A stretch of 21,794 nt of DNA. Source: JBIOJM01 sp044450785 (GTDB taxonomy: Bacteria; Planctomycetota; Planctomycetia; Isosphaerales; Isosphaeraceae). This document shows positions 7,361 through 16,391 of this stretch, piece after piece (position 1 is the stretch's first letter; each line of letters begins with the position of its first letter). A program made the position numbers and the translations under genes. The notes below the pieces were generated by a model. That model saw only the letters and a program-made list of their open reading frames with translations, searched no databases and was not told the origin of the DNA. The stretch is taken from assembly GCA_044450785.1 (NCBI GenBank), contig JBIOJM010000152.1:1-21794 (forward strand), given 5' to 3'.

Positions 7361-8436
7361 CCGGGCCAGCACCTTCGTCCGTCCGTCACGTTCTGGCGCC
7401 GCTCTGTTCGGTCGTGATACCGACCTACAACGGCCGTGAGCTGCTCCAGCGCTGTCTGGCGAGCGTCATGCGGCACCGTCCGGCCGATCCGCGGCAGGCG
7501 ATCGAGGTCGTCGTGGCTGACGATGCGTCGACCGATGGGACGGCCGAATGGCTGGCAAGGGCCCACCCCGAGGTCCGCCTGGTCCGGCTGGAGCGCAACC
7601 AGGGCTTTTGCGCTGCGGCCAATGCGGGCATCGCTGCGGCCCGAGGCCGGTTCATCCAGTTGCTCAACAACGATACAACGGTTGTCCGCGGCTGGATCGA
7701 GGCGGGCCTGGCCCCGTTCGCCAATGCAACCGTCGGGTCGGTCGCTCCGCTGGTGCTGGTCCGCTCGGACCCGACTCGTGTCGATTCGGCCGGTGACGCG
7801 TACACCCTGGCCGGCTGGCCGATCAAGCGCGGCCACGGGCAACCCACCGCGGCGTTCGCCTCGCGCCCGGTCGAAGAGGTCTTCGGCGCGAGCGGATCGA
7901 GTGCGTTCTATCGCGCCGAAGCGCTCCGCCGGGCAGGAGAGTTCGACCCCCTCTTTGGCTCGTATTATGAGGATGTCGACCTTGCCTTCCGCTTGCGCTG
8001 GGCGGGCTATCGATGCCTCTTCGCGCCCGGGTCGTTGGTTCATCACGACGTCTCGGCGACCTACGACCACAAGAGCCCCGCGCTCCAGCGCCGCATGGCC
8101 AGGAACGCCGAGATCGTCTTCTGGTCGAACCTGCCGACCCGCCTGCTCGCCATGGCACTGCTCCCCCACCTGGCGTTGCTGGCCGTCCAGGGACTGTGGC
8201 GTCTGACGCGAGGCCGCTTGCGCCCGTTCCTCCTCGGCAAGTGCGACGCCCTCCGCGCCTGGCCGGAAATCAAAGCGCGGCGCAGGCTCCGAATCGAGCT
8301 GGCGGCTCGGACGGAGCATCGCCCGCCCCGACCTGCGGGGTCGCTGCCCCATTTCGCGCTGGGCGCCGGATCACTGCAAGCCGTGCGCAACCATCTGAGT
8401 CGTCCCCGAGAGCGATCGGGCCAGAGAGCGGGCTGA
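7321..8436 (+). CDS. Family 2 glycosyltransferase
   Basis: This is a second GT-A enzyme. Motifs, numbered from GTG 7321, are SVVIPTYNGRELL (~30-42), VVVADDASTDGT (~63-74), NQGFCAAANAG (~93-103), the metal site LNNDTTV (~115-121), EVFGASGSSAFYRAEALRRA and the catalytic segment FDPLFGSYYEDVDLAFRLRW, followed by a conserved VHHDVSATY. A C-terminal hydrophobic stretch (LLAMALLPHLALLAVQGLW) could be a membrane anchor. An ATG exists at 7174, but that would place ~49 codons inside the preceding domain, so I prefer GTG 7321, which overlaps the sugar transferase stop by about 40 bases and indicates translational coupling. It probably adds the second or a later sugar to the lipid-linked unit begun by its neighbour. 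Confidence 0.88.
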   Translation: MEGIEAVSENVGVTGPAPSSVRHVLAPLCSVVIPTYNGRELLQRCLASVMRHRPADPRQAIEVVVADDASTDGTAEWLARAHPEVRLVRLERNQGFCAAANAGIAAARGRFIQLLNNDTTVVRGWIEAGLAPFANATVGSVAPLVLVRSDPTRVDSAGDAYTLAGWPIKRGHGQPTAAFASRPVEEVFGASGSSAFYRAEALRRAGEFDPLFGSYYEDVDLAFRLRWAGYRCLFAPGSLVHHDVSATYDHKSPALQRRMARNAEIVFWSNLPTRLLAMALLPHLALLAVQGLWRLTRGRLRPFLLGKCDALRAWPEIKARRRLRIELAARTEHRPPRPAGSLPHFALGAGSLQAVRNHLSRPRERSGQRAG

Positions 8437-8451
8437 ACTTCCGCCAGACGA

Positions 8452-8886
8452 TCAATACATGTCGACCACGTAATCACCGCCATGGTCGGGATTGCCGACC
8501 AGCGTTTGGCCTTTGGGATCAACGACGAAGTCGAGTAATGCCAGAGGCATTTTGCCGATCGAGACTGCGTATTCGTCGGCGACTTCCATGACGCGCACCT
8601 CGCAATCGCGACCTTGAATGGTCAATTTCACCTGTTCATAAATGCCGAACGGCACGAGGCCCGTCACCGTTTTGGCGTGAGCGGTCTTGATCTTCTTCAG
8701 GCCCAATTGCTCGATCAGTCGCAGCGGCATCGAGACAAGAGTCGCTCCTGTATCGACGCGCGCGTAGTGGAACTCGATGCGGCGGACCGCGGTTTCCGCG
8801 ATGAATCCGGCTTCCGCCATCTTCACGTCGTCGTAGTTCTCGATCAAAGCCGTCACGAGCACGATTCCGACGGTGTTCGTTTCCAC
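8452..8886 (-). CDS. Retropepsin-like aspartic protease (clan AA), intact DTG
   Basis: The 144-residue product begins at GTG 8886, after GGGAGGT. It has the single-lobe aspartyl protease signature ARVDTGATLVSMP (Asp-Thr-Gly at ~45-47), followed by a flap-like region (IYEQVKLTIQGRDCEV) and the family's second motif around LLDFVVDPKGQTLVGNP (~115-131). Such proteins act as homodimers, each subunit giving one catalytic Asp (family knowledge). No signal peptide is visible, so a cytoplasmic location is likely. It is 15 bases downstream of a closely related paralogue and ends the operon. It converges with the plus-strand GT2 gene, leaving only 15 bases between the two stop codons. Target unknown. 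Confidence 0.8.
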   Translation of the reverse strand: METNTVGIVLVTALIENYDDVKMAEAGFIAETAVRRIEFHYARVDTGATLVSMPLRLIEQLGLKKIKTAHAKTVTGLVPFGIYEQVKLTIQGRDCEVRVMEVADEYAVSIGKMPLALLDFVVDPKGQTLVGNPDHGGDYVVDMY

Positions 8887-8901
8887 ATCGCACCTCCCTT
8901 C

Positions 8902-9336
8902 TCAAAACATGTCGAACATCCGCTCGCCGCCGTGCGCCGGATTGCCGATCAGCCGTTGCCCCTTGGGGTCGACGACGAAGTCGAGGATCTCCAGAGGAAT
9001 GACGCCGATCAACGGCGGGCAGTCATCGGGGTGCTCCGAGACCTCGACCGTGCAATCACGTCCTTGAACGGTGAGTCGGACGGGGCTGTAGATTCCAAAC
9101 GTCGTCATTCCGCCCGCCGTTTTGGCCCGAGCTGTTCGAAGCTGGGTGAGCCCGAGTTGCTCGATCAACCGTTTCGGCAGGGAGAGACTCGTCGCTTCCG
9201 TGTCGACCATCGCGTCGTCCACTTCAAGACGACGGACTTGATCCTCGCTGATTCGACCCTCGAAAACTTTCCCAATATCGAAAAGGTTCTCGATCTTGGC
9301 CGAAACGATCACGTTGCCCACCGTGATAGTCTCCAT
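8902..9336 (-). CDS. Retropepsin-like protein with altered active site (DTE)
   Basis: ATG at 9336 is preceded by GGGAGG eight bases upstream (a GTG lies three bases earlier). The protein matches its downstream neighbour over nearly its whole length: both start METxTVG and share SLPKRLIEQLGL or equivalent, FGIY, VQGRDC and LDFVVDPKGQ-LIGNP. At the catalytic position it reads AMVDTEATSLSLP, so the invariant Gly of Asp-Thr-Gly is Glu (~46-48). A Glu there should disturb the fireman's-grip geometry, so this copy may be inactive, a regulatory partner forming heterodimers with the DTG copy, or an activity variant. It lies 18 bases after the DUF1553 gene stop and is probably co-transcribed with it. 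Confidence 0.8.
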   Translation of the reverse strand: METITVGNVIVSAKIENLFDIGKVFEGRISEDQVRRLEVDDAMVDTEATSLSLPKRLIEQLGLTQLRTARAKTAGGMTTFGIYSPVRLTVQGRDCTVEVSEHPDDCPPLIGVIPLEILDFVVDPKGQRLIGNPAHGGERMFDMF

Positions 9337-9353
9337 CACTCCGACCTCCCGAG

Positions 9354-12272
9354 CTAGGGAACGTAGACGAACTCATTGGCATTGTACAGCGCCCGGCAGA
9401 AGGCGGGTGCGCCATGTGAGCCGATCAAGGCGACGGCGGCGGCGCGCTCGGTGGGAGAAGGGGGCCGGCCGAAGGCCAGGCGGAAGCCGCGGTCGGCCTG
9501 GCGGGCGGGGTCGGGGCCGGCCTCGGCCTTGAGTCGGTCGGCGAAGAAGGCGGCTTGCTGGATCACGAAGCGGCTGTTGAGGAGGTTAAGGGCCTGGAGG
9601 GCTGTGGTCGAGACGTTGCGCCGGGGGGCCACGAGCGTCGCGTCGGGGCAGTCGAAGGCGCCGAAGGTCGGGTCGGGCTGGCTGCGGGGCTTGAACTGGT
9701 AGACCATCCGGCGAAAGGCGTCGGGGCCAAGCTCGTCGCGCGGCTTGTAGACCGCGACGTAGTTGGTGTTCTTCTCCCAGATGTTGTAGCCCGGGCCACC
9801 CATCCGGGAATCGAGCCGGCCGCTGGCGGCCAGGATCGCGTCGCGAATCGATTCGGCCTCGAGCCTTCGGGGCGAGACGCGCCAGACCAGCCGGTTGTCG
9901 CGGTCGAGGTTATCGGCGTGGCCGTCGAGCCGGCTCGACTGGCGATAGGCGGCCGAAGTGACGATCAACCGGTGGATCGGCTTGAGCCGCCAGCCGCCCG
10001 CGACATACGTCGAGGCCAGCCAATCGAGGAGCTCAGGGTGTGAGGGGGGAGCGCCGTTGAAGCCGAAGTCGCTGGGCGTGGTGACGATCCCCCGCGTGAA
10101 ATGGTTCTGCCAGACCCGGTTGACCATGACCCGCGCCGGCAGGGGATTGGCCGGATCGGCGATCCATCGCGCCAGCGCCGCTCGCCGCCGCGCCTCGGGC
10201 GCCTGGGGGTCGAGGACCAGGCCGGGCACGACGACGGCGACCCCGGACGGCCGCACCTCCGGCCCGTTCCTGGTCGGGTCGCCGCGGACGAGCAGGTGAG
10301 TCATTCCGGGCTGGCTGAACGTGCCGGCATAGACTCTCACCGTCGCACCCAGCCGCGCGAGCCGCGCGCGGACTGCGGCCTGGCGCGTCATGAGGGCGCT
10401 GCGCTCGGTCTGGCGCGCGATGAGATCGGCGCGCTCGCCGGCCGCCGCGGTCACCGGGCCGGGGGCGGGCCCGGCGGCCAAAACGGTAGCCTTGGGGACG
10501 TAGGGCGCGCGATCACGCGACGAGGCGACGACCTGCCACCTGCTCGGCTCGAGGGCCACCTCGAGCTGGTATTCGGTCGGCAGCCGGTCGCGATAGACCT
10601 CCTCGCGATCGCGGCCCCATACGACCCGGTCGATGGTCATGGGCTCGGGCCAGGCGATCGTGATACTTCCCTTGCCCGGCACCCGCGAGATCCAGCTTTG
10701 GCTGTTGCCGGTCCGGCCGTCGTTGAGGTGGGCGATCTTGTGGATCGCCGCGTTCGGGTATTCGGACGAAGCCGACGCCGTGCCCCCGGCCGTCGCCAGG
10801 GCGACGTTGCGGGGCGGCAAGCCCCCCGGGGCCGCTGCCGCAAACGCCTCGACTTCGTCCAGGCAGGGCTCGGTACGGTCGCCCGTCGCCAGGATCGTCA
10901 GGCGGATCATCCGGGCCTTCACCGGTGCGAACCGCTCGACGTTGCGCCGGGCGTTGACCATGGGCCGGGCCGGCGTATTCCGGCCGGGCTCCGCCAGCGG
11001 CTCGCGGGCATCCAGGCGCTGATCGATCGACGCCAGCTCGTCGTTGAGCGCGGCCGCCTCGCGCGATCGCTCTTCGGAATCGGGCGCGGACACCTCGCGC
11101 TCGGCGTGGTCGACCCCCGCGAAGATCGCCTGGAATCCGTAGTAGTCTTTTTGAGTGATCGGGTCGAACTTATGGTCGTGGCACCGCGCGCATTGGATGG
11201 TCAGGCCCAGGAACGTGGTTCCCGTCGCCGTGATCATGTCGTCGAGGTCGTCGGCACGTTGCTGAAGCTTGCCCTCGATGGTCTGGTTGCCGACGATGTC
11301 GTGCGTTCCGCCGACGAGGAAGCCGGTCGCGGCCTGGGTCAACCAGTCGGAGCCGGCGCGGGCCTCGTGCCCACGGGTCGGATCCGCGGAGGCTCCACGC
11401 CCATCCCCGCGGCCGAGGGTATCTCCGGCGAGTTGCTCGAGGACGAAGCGAGCGAACGGGGTGTCGCGGTTGAACGCGCGGATGACGTAGTCGCGATAGG
11501 GCCAGGCGGCCGGACGCGGCAGGTTGGTCTCGTAGCCCTGGCTCTCGCCGAACCGGACGACGTCGAGCCAGTGCCGTCCCCATCGCTCGCCGTACCGCGG
11601 CGAGGCGAGCAGGCGATCGACGAGGGCGTCGTATGCCCGCGGGTCGCGATCGGCGACGAAGGCGTCGACGGCTTCGGGAGTCGGAGGGAGGCCGATCAGG
11701 TCGAACGTGAGGCGGCGGATCAAGGCTGCGCGGCCGGCGGGCGGGGCCGGCCTCAAGCCGCGGGCCTTGAGCCGGGCCAGGATGAAGGCATCGACAGGCG
11801 TCCGGACCCATGCCGCGTCGGGTCCGCTGAATTGCGGCGGCACGACGGCCCGGACCGGCCGCAGCGACCACCAGTCCGCCCCGGCCCGGCGCGGAGCGAG
11901 CGGCTCGCTGGCGTAAGGAGCACCAGCGACGACCCAGGCCCGCACCGCCTCGATCTGCTCGCGCCCGAGCCCGCCCTTCGGGGGCATCTCACCCTCGGTC
12001 ACCTTGTCGACCAGCAGGCTGAGATCGGGCTCTCCCGGTACGATCACCTTCCCACTCTTGCCTCCCAGGAGCGCCGTCGCCCGCCGGCTCAGGTCGAGAC
12101 CCCCCTTCTTCTGTTCCGGGCCGTGGCAGCTCACGCACTGGTTTGCCAGGATCGTCGCGACCTGCTGGGCATTCGCAGTCGCCGTTGCCGTGCCGGAACC
12201 AGCCCCGGTCTGAGCCGCGACGTCCAGTGGAACGAGAGCCAGGATCACCAGCCCAAGCGGCACTTTCACCAC
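9354..12272 (-). CDS. Secreted DUF1549/DUF1553 planctomycete protein with cytochrome-c-like and discoidin-like domains
   Basis: This 972-residue protein has a plausible signal peptide (VPLGLVILALVPLDVAAQ). A planctomycete cytochrome-c domain follows, with heme-binding CVSCH (~46-50) and the likely distal ligand region GEMPPKGG (~94-101). DUF1549 spans roughly 155-300 (TPVDAFILARL, RRLTFDLIGLPPTPEAVDAF, YGERWGRHWLDVVRFGES). A second possible heme site, CARCHDHKFDP, ends that part. A discoidin-like (F5/8 type C) insert (NVALATAGGTASASSEYPN, then HLNDGRTGNSQSWIS) precedes DUF1553 (TRGIVTTPSDFGFNGAPPSHPELLDWL, then LNLLNSRFVIQQAAFFADRL). The family is expanded in Planctomycetota and is thought to act in the periplasm or at the surface, perhaps in carbohydrate or sulfated-glycan use; the biochemical role is unproven. 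Start is GTG 12272. It usually pairs with a DUF1501 gene; here protease-like genes follow instead. Confidence 0.93.
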   Translation of the reverse strand: MVKVPLGLVILALVPLDVAAQTGAGSGTATATANAQQVATILANQCVSCHGPEQKKGGLDLSRRATALLGGKSGKVIVPGEPDLSLLVDKVTEGEMPPKGGLGREQIEAVRAWVVAGAPYASEPLAPRRAGADWWSLRPVRAVVPPQFSGPDAAWVRTPVDAFILARLKARGLRPAPPAGRAALIRRLTFDLIGLPPTPEAVDAFVADRDPRAYDALVDRLLASPRYGERWGRHWLDVVRFGESQGYETNLPRPAAWPYRDYVIRAFNRDTPFARFVLEQLAGDTLGRGDGRGASADPTRGHEARAGSDWLTQAATGFLVGGTHDIVGNQTIEGKLQQRADDLDDMITATGTTFLGLTIQCARCHDHKFDPITQKDYYGFQAIFAGVDHAEREVSAPDSEERSREAAALNDELASIDQRLDAREPLAEPGRNTPARPMVNARRNVERFAPVKARMIRLTILATGDRTEPCLDEVEAFAAAAPGGLPPRNVALATAGGTASASSEYPNAAIHKIAHLNDGRTGNSQSWISRVPGKGSITIAWPEPMTIDRVVWGRDREEVYRDRLPTEYQLEVALEPSRWQVVASSRDRAPYVPKATVLAAGPAPGPVTAAAGERADLIARQTERSALMTRQAAVRARLARLGATVRVYAGTFSQPGMTHLLVRGDPTRNGPEVRPSGVAVVVPGLVLDPQAPEARRRAALARWIADPANPLPARVMVNRVWQNHFTRGIVTTPSDFGFNGAPPSHPELLDWLASTYVAGGWRLKPIHRLIVTSAAYRQSSRLDGHADNLDRDNRLVWRVSPRRLEAESIRDAILAASGRLDSRMGGPGYNIWEKNTNYVAVYKPRDELGPDAFRRMVYQFKPRSQPDPTFGAFDCPDATLVAPRRNVSTTALQALNLLNSRFVIQQAAFFADRLKAEAGPDPARQADRGFRLAFGRPPSPTERAAAVALIGSHGAPAFCRALYNANEFVYVP

Positions 12273-12282
12273 AGTGATTCCC

Positions 12283-12909
12283 CTAGTACGACGATCGAGC
12301 GCGATATCCCGCGTCGCGCAGCTTTTCCCGCTGTTGCTCGATCCAGCGTTCGACGCGGCCAGCGGTTGGGAACCGCGCGATCAGCACGGCGATGAGCAGC
12401 AAGGAAAGGCCCAGGGCGATCGGGTTTTTCTCGATCAAGTAAGCCATTGCCGCGAAAAACGTCAGGCCCTCGTTGAGGGCCGCGCCGATGATGAGGTTCG
12501 ACGAGTACAACGCGGCGAGCTTGCCGGTCTCGGTCTGAGGCATCTGGGGGCCTGTCGCCGGCACCGCCGGATTGCTCGGCGACGGAAAAGGCGATAGGCC
12601 CCCTGCGATCGCCCGGAGGCTCTGTCGCGTGACGAGATTGGGCACCACGAACGACAGGGGCAGGAGCACTGCGGCGAAGGCGACGGCCGTGTAGGTGATG
12701 ATTGAGTCGGTTAGAGCGAACTGCGCACCTGCGCGCACGCCGGCATTGGCGCCGGCCTCGGCTTGCACTCCCGCCTGCCGATTCGGTCGAAGGTCAACCA
12801 TGAACGCGATCGCGACAAAGGTGAGGACGCCGGCAATGAGTGCCCCCACGATGATCTGGCTGGTACGGATGACGTTCGTGATCCAGTCTTGGTCGCTGAT
12901 TGCCGACAT
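12283..12909 (-). CDS. Four-helix membrane protein of unknown function
   Basis: The open frame extends up to 13098, but that upstream part (MGTRALESLRFRVAARRSP...) is arginine-rich and not protein-like, so I choose ATG 12909 (MSAISDQDWITNVIRT, 208 residues). Hydrophobic helices are visible at ~17-38 (IIVGALIAGVLTFVAIAFMV), ~74-95 (TYTAVAFAAVLLPLSFVVP), and as a pair in the C-terminal third (LIIGAALNEGLTFFAAMAYL; IALGLSLLLIAVLIARF), ending with a charged amphipathic tail (RVERWIEQQREKLRD). No catalytic motif is seen. The stop is 10 bases before the DUF1549/DUF1553 gene, so the two are almost certainly in one operon and both associate with the cell envelope. Confidence 0.75.
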   Translation of the reverse strand: MSAISDQDWITNVIRTSQIIVGALIAGVLTFVAIAFMVDLRPNRQAGVQAEAGANAGVRAGAQFALTDSIITYTAVAFAAVLLPLSFVVPNLVTRQSLRAIAGGLSPFPSPSNPAVPATGPQMPQTETGKLAALYSSNLIIGAALNEGLTFFAAMAYLIEKNPIALGLSLLLIAVLIARFPTAGRVERWIEQQREKLRDAGYRARSSY

Positions 12910-13110
12910 GGGCAGGGGCCTCTCACGAACGGTGCACCGAAAACCCGGTTCGCCCGGGTGGGCCAAGGCGCTTTGACTCTTGTGGACAAACCAGGATCGT
13001 ACCACGATCGGATGGAACGGGCAAACGAGCCGAGGCGACCGAGGCGACCGGCGCGCGGCAACGCGGAATCTCAAGGACTCAAGAGCCCTTGTTCCCACGG
13101 CGCGGCCACG

Positions 13111-14640
<1,530 letters not shown>

Positions 14641-14642
14641 CG

Positions 14643-14852
14643 TCAACCTTCTTTCCTTTTGTGGCGGGGCCTAATCTCAAGCCCCAGGACATCCATTAAC
14701 TTGTCAATCGATTCCAGAGACAACCCTCGCTCCCCTTGGACGAACTTGCACAACGTCGACTGGGCAATGCCGGTCTTCGCGGAGATCGCATAGCGAGTCA
14801 TGCCGCTTTCGCGAGTCGCTCGTCTCAGTTCTTCCGAAAATGGTTCGGTCAT
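14643..14852 (-). CDS. XRE-family helix-turn-helix regulator
   Basis: The 69-residue protein is almost entirely one Cro/C1-type HTH domain: LRRATRESGMTRYAISAKTG is helices 1-2, IAQSTLCKFVQGERGLSLES the recognition region, and IDKLMDVLGLEI the last helices. Its tail (RPRHKRKEG) is basic. ATG 14852 lies only six bases after a near-consensus -10 box, so the transcript should have almost no leader. The stop is two bases before the integrase ATG (14640), so regulator and integrase form one unit. It probably controls integrase expression or the integrated/excised state. Autoregulation is plausible, but no operator was identified. Confidence 0.85.
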   Translation of the reverse strand: MTEPFSEELRRATRESGMTRYAISAKTGIAQSTLCKFVQGERGLSLESIDKLMDVLGLEIRPRHKRKEG

Positions 14853-14887
14853 ACTAGCATTCTAGGTTTTGCTTAGCGCTGTGTCAA
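14853..14887 (-). promoter_or_regulatory. Near-consensus sigma-70 promoter for the XRE-integrase unit
   Basis: On the minus strand there is a perfect -35 TTGACA (14887-14882), exactly 17 bases of spacer, and -10 TAGAAT (14864-14859). The ATG of the XRE gene follows after six bases (GCTAGT). A start site about seven bases after the -10 would fall on or next to the A of ATG, i.e. a leaderless mRNA, and there is no Shine-Dalgarno sequence. The TGA stop of the primase lies inside the -35 hexamer. Confidence 0.75.
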
Positions 14888-16206
14888 GTAGCTACTTCAG
14901 TATTCGGTCCGGCGGCATTCCCCGACTGACCACCATCGAACTCCATGACGGCGGCACGTTCATCGATAGCGTAGGGGTCCGCTGAATCGGCGGCCTCAGT
15001 CGCGGCCAGCAACCGACGTCGCTCGGACCGCTCGATGACGATGCCGGGGGTCGGGTCGCCTTGGGCCGATCCCCAGCGCCTTGCGGCCAGCTCATCCCAA
15101 GTGGACAACTCGGGGGCCTCGATCCCCCCGAGGCGGTCAGTCCACCAGCGGTGCAGGTCGACGCCAGCTTGGCTGGCCTCGGTCCAGTCCTTGAAAGGGT
15201 CGGGCGGCCGAACGCGCCGTGCGCGCGGCGGCCATTCCAAAGCGGAGCGATCACCAGCTCCATCCGCATCCGTGGCGACGAACCATGCAGGGGCGGCCAG
15301 CATCACGGCGAGGATCTCGGTCTCGGGTCGGGCCGATGCGGAACCAAGAGTCACAACGGCGGCCAGCTCCCGCAGTTCTTGACCGAGCAGCAGGGCGTCG
15401 AATTCCCCCTCGCACACAACCAACGGTTTGCCAGGTCGAACGACCGAGGGGGCTGGATAGATCGTCGGTCGGTCGCGGTACAACTCGACGTACTTCGGCC
15501 TCCTCCCCGCGGGCTGGCGGATCTTGATCATCGCCAGGCGATCGCCATCGTACCAGGGCGTGACAATGCCACACGCGCTCCAGTAACGGCGCCCGTCTCG
15601 GGTTGGAAGTCGAACGTCAAGAACCCACCCCAGCCGGGCGGCGCGGATGGTCGCATCGGTCAGTCCACGACCTCGCAGATAGGCCAGGCCGTCCGCTCCC
15701 TCCGGGCTCCAGAGACGAACGGTCGCGGCTTGGACCAACGCCAAGGCATCTGTCGCCAATAGGGCCGATAGAGAACGCTTAGCGTCGAGCGGCTTATGCC
15801 GGCCTCTGACAGTCAGGTCAGAGGTCAAGAACTCATTCTTCCTAGGGGTGGAGAGTTCTTGACCTCGCTTTAGACCTACAGTCATGCCTGCATGTTTTTC
15901 CAAGTATTCTATCGCCTGTAGGAAGGTAAATGACCTCAGTCTTTTGACTATGTCGATGGCGTCTCCCCTCGCACCACAACCAAAGCAGTGCCATCTCCGC
16001 TCATTAGGCTCTACCCCTAGGGAAGGGTTCTTGTCCGGATGGAATGGACATCGCCACCAGAGACGGGAACCATGTTCTCCTCTTCTCTCCTGAGGAGGAC
16101 CAAGCAACGCGCTCATGATAGCAACCAAGTCCACGCTATCAATCAAGCGTGACCAGTCAGTCTTTTTTCCTGTAGGCGAACTAGAAAGTGAGCGCATGAT
16201 GTACAT
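14884..16206 (-). CDS. CHC2 zinc-finger / TOPRIM primase
   Basis: This 440-residue DnaG-like protein has a CHC2 zinc finger with CPFHPDKNPS (Cys53, His56) and HCFGCGARGDAIDIV (Cys74, Cys77). A linker follows, then a primase-core-like N-terminal part (YLRGRGLTDATIRAARLGW) and a TOPRIM domain with the acidic residue in VVCEGEFDALLLG (~Glu267) and ATDADGAGD (~Asp313/Asp315). The family makes RNA primers; the shortened form without a DnaB-binding C-terminal domain is typical of plasmid and phage primases. Start: ATG 16206 or ATG 16197 (MRSLSSSP), neither with a good ribosome binding site. The linker at ~113-130 (RGQELSTPRKNEFLTSD) is encoded by a perfect 14-bp inverted repeat shared with the upstream intergenic region. 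The gene follows the ATPase gene and its last bases overlap the XRE promoter. Confidence 0.9.
   Translation of the reverse strand: MYIMRSLSSSPTGKKTDWSRLIDSVDLVAIMSALLGPPQERRGEHGSRLWWRCPFHPDKNPSLGVEPNERRWHCFGCGARGDAIDIVKRLRSFTFLQAIEYLEKHAGMTVGLKRGQELSTPRKNEFLTSDLTVRGRHKPLDAKRSLSALLATDALALVQAATVRLWSPEGADGLAYLRGRGLTDATIRAARLGWVLDVRLPTRDGRRYWSACGIVTPWYDGDRLAMIKIRQPAGRRPKYVELYRDRPTIYPAPSVVRPGKPLVVCEGEFDALLLGQELRELAAVVTLGSASARPETEILAVMLAAPAWFVATDADGAGDRSALEWPPRARRVRPPDPFKDWTEASQAGVDLHRWWTDRLGGIEAPELSTWDELAARRWGSAQGDPTPGIVIERSERRRLLAATEAADSADPYAIDERAAVMEFDGGQSGNAAGPNTEVAT
15821..15866. repeat. Inverted repeat inside the primase gene
   Basis: GAGGTCAAGAACTC at 15821-15834 is the exact reverse complement of GAGTTCTTGACCTC at 15853-15866, giving a 14-bp stem around an 18-base loop that contains CCTAGGGG. 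It is in frame in the primase linker between zinc finger and core. It has the same arms and the same CCTAG centre as the copies between ATPase and primase at 16223-16267. Confidence 0.85.
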
Positions 16207-16222
16207 CCATTCGTTCTGATTA

Positions 16223-16391
16223 GGTCAGGTCAAGAACTCCCCCCCTAGGGGAGAATCAGTTCTTGACTTCCTGACCTCGCAGGGTCAGGTCAAGAACTCC
16301 CCCCCTAGAGGAACTGGATTCCTGACCTCTGACCTCACAAGGTCAGGAATGGTGAGGAATCCAGTTCTTGACCATCCAATAATTCTTGACC
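16223..16391. repeat. Array of GGTCAAGAACT repeats and palindromes between ATPase and primase
   Basis: A 26-bp sequence starting GGTCAGGTCAAGAACTCC is repeated perfectly at 16223-16248 and 16283-16308, exactly 60 bases apart. Inverted copies of its core occur at 16258-16267 (AGTTCTTGAC), 16363-16373 (AGTTCTTGACC) and, with one change, 16381-16391. GAACTGGATTCC (16311-16322) pairs with GGAATCCAGTTC (16357-16368), and ATTCCTGACCT (16318-16328) with AGGTCAGGAAT (16340-16350), forming a long imperfect hairpin. The array spans the ATPase 3' end and the primase 5' region. It could be a replication origin (iterons plus hairpin), a regulatory or terminating structure, or mobile hairpin repeats. Confidence 0.8.

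Noticed and set aside
10101..12395. A 764-codon plus-strand open frame
   Set aside because: It is the antisense shadow of the DUF1549/DUF1553 gene; its translation is Arg/Gly/Asp-rich without domains.
16223..16391. The repeat array as a CRISPR
   Set aside because: Only two 26-bp direct copies with a single 34-base gap that itself contains inverted copies of the repeat, and no cas genes nearby.
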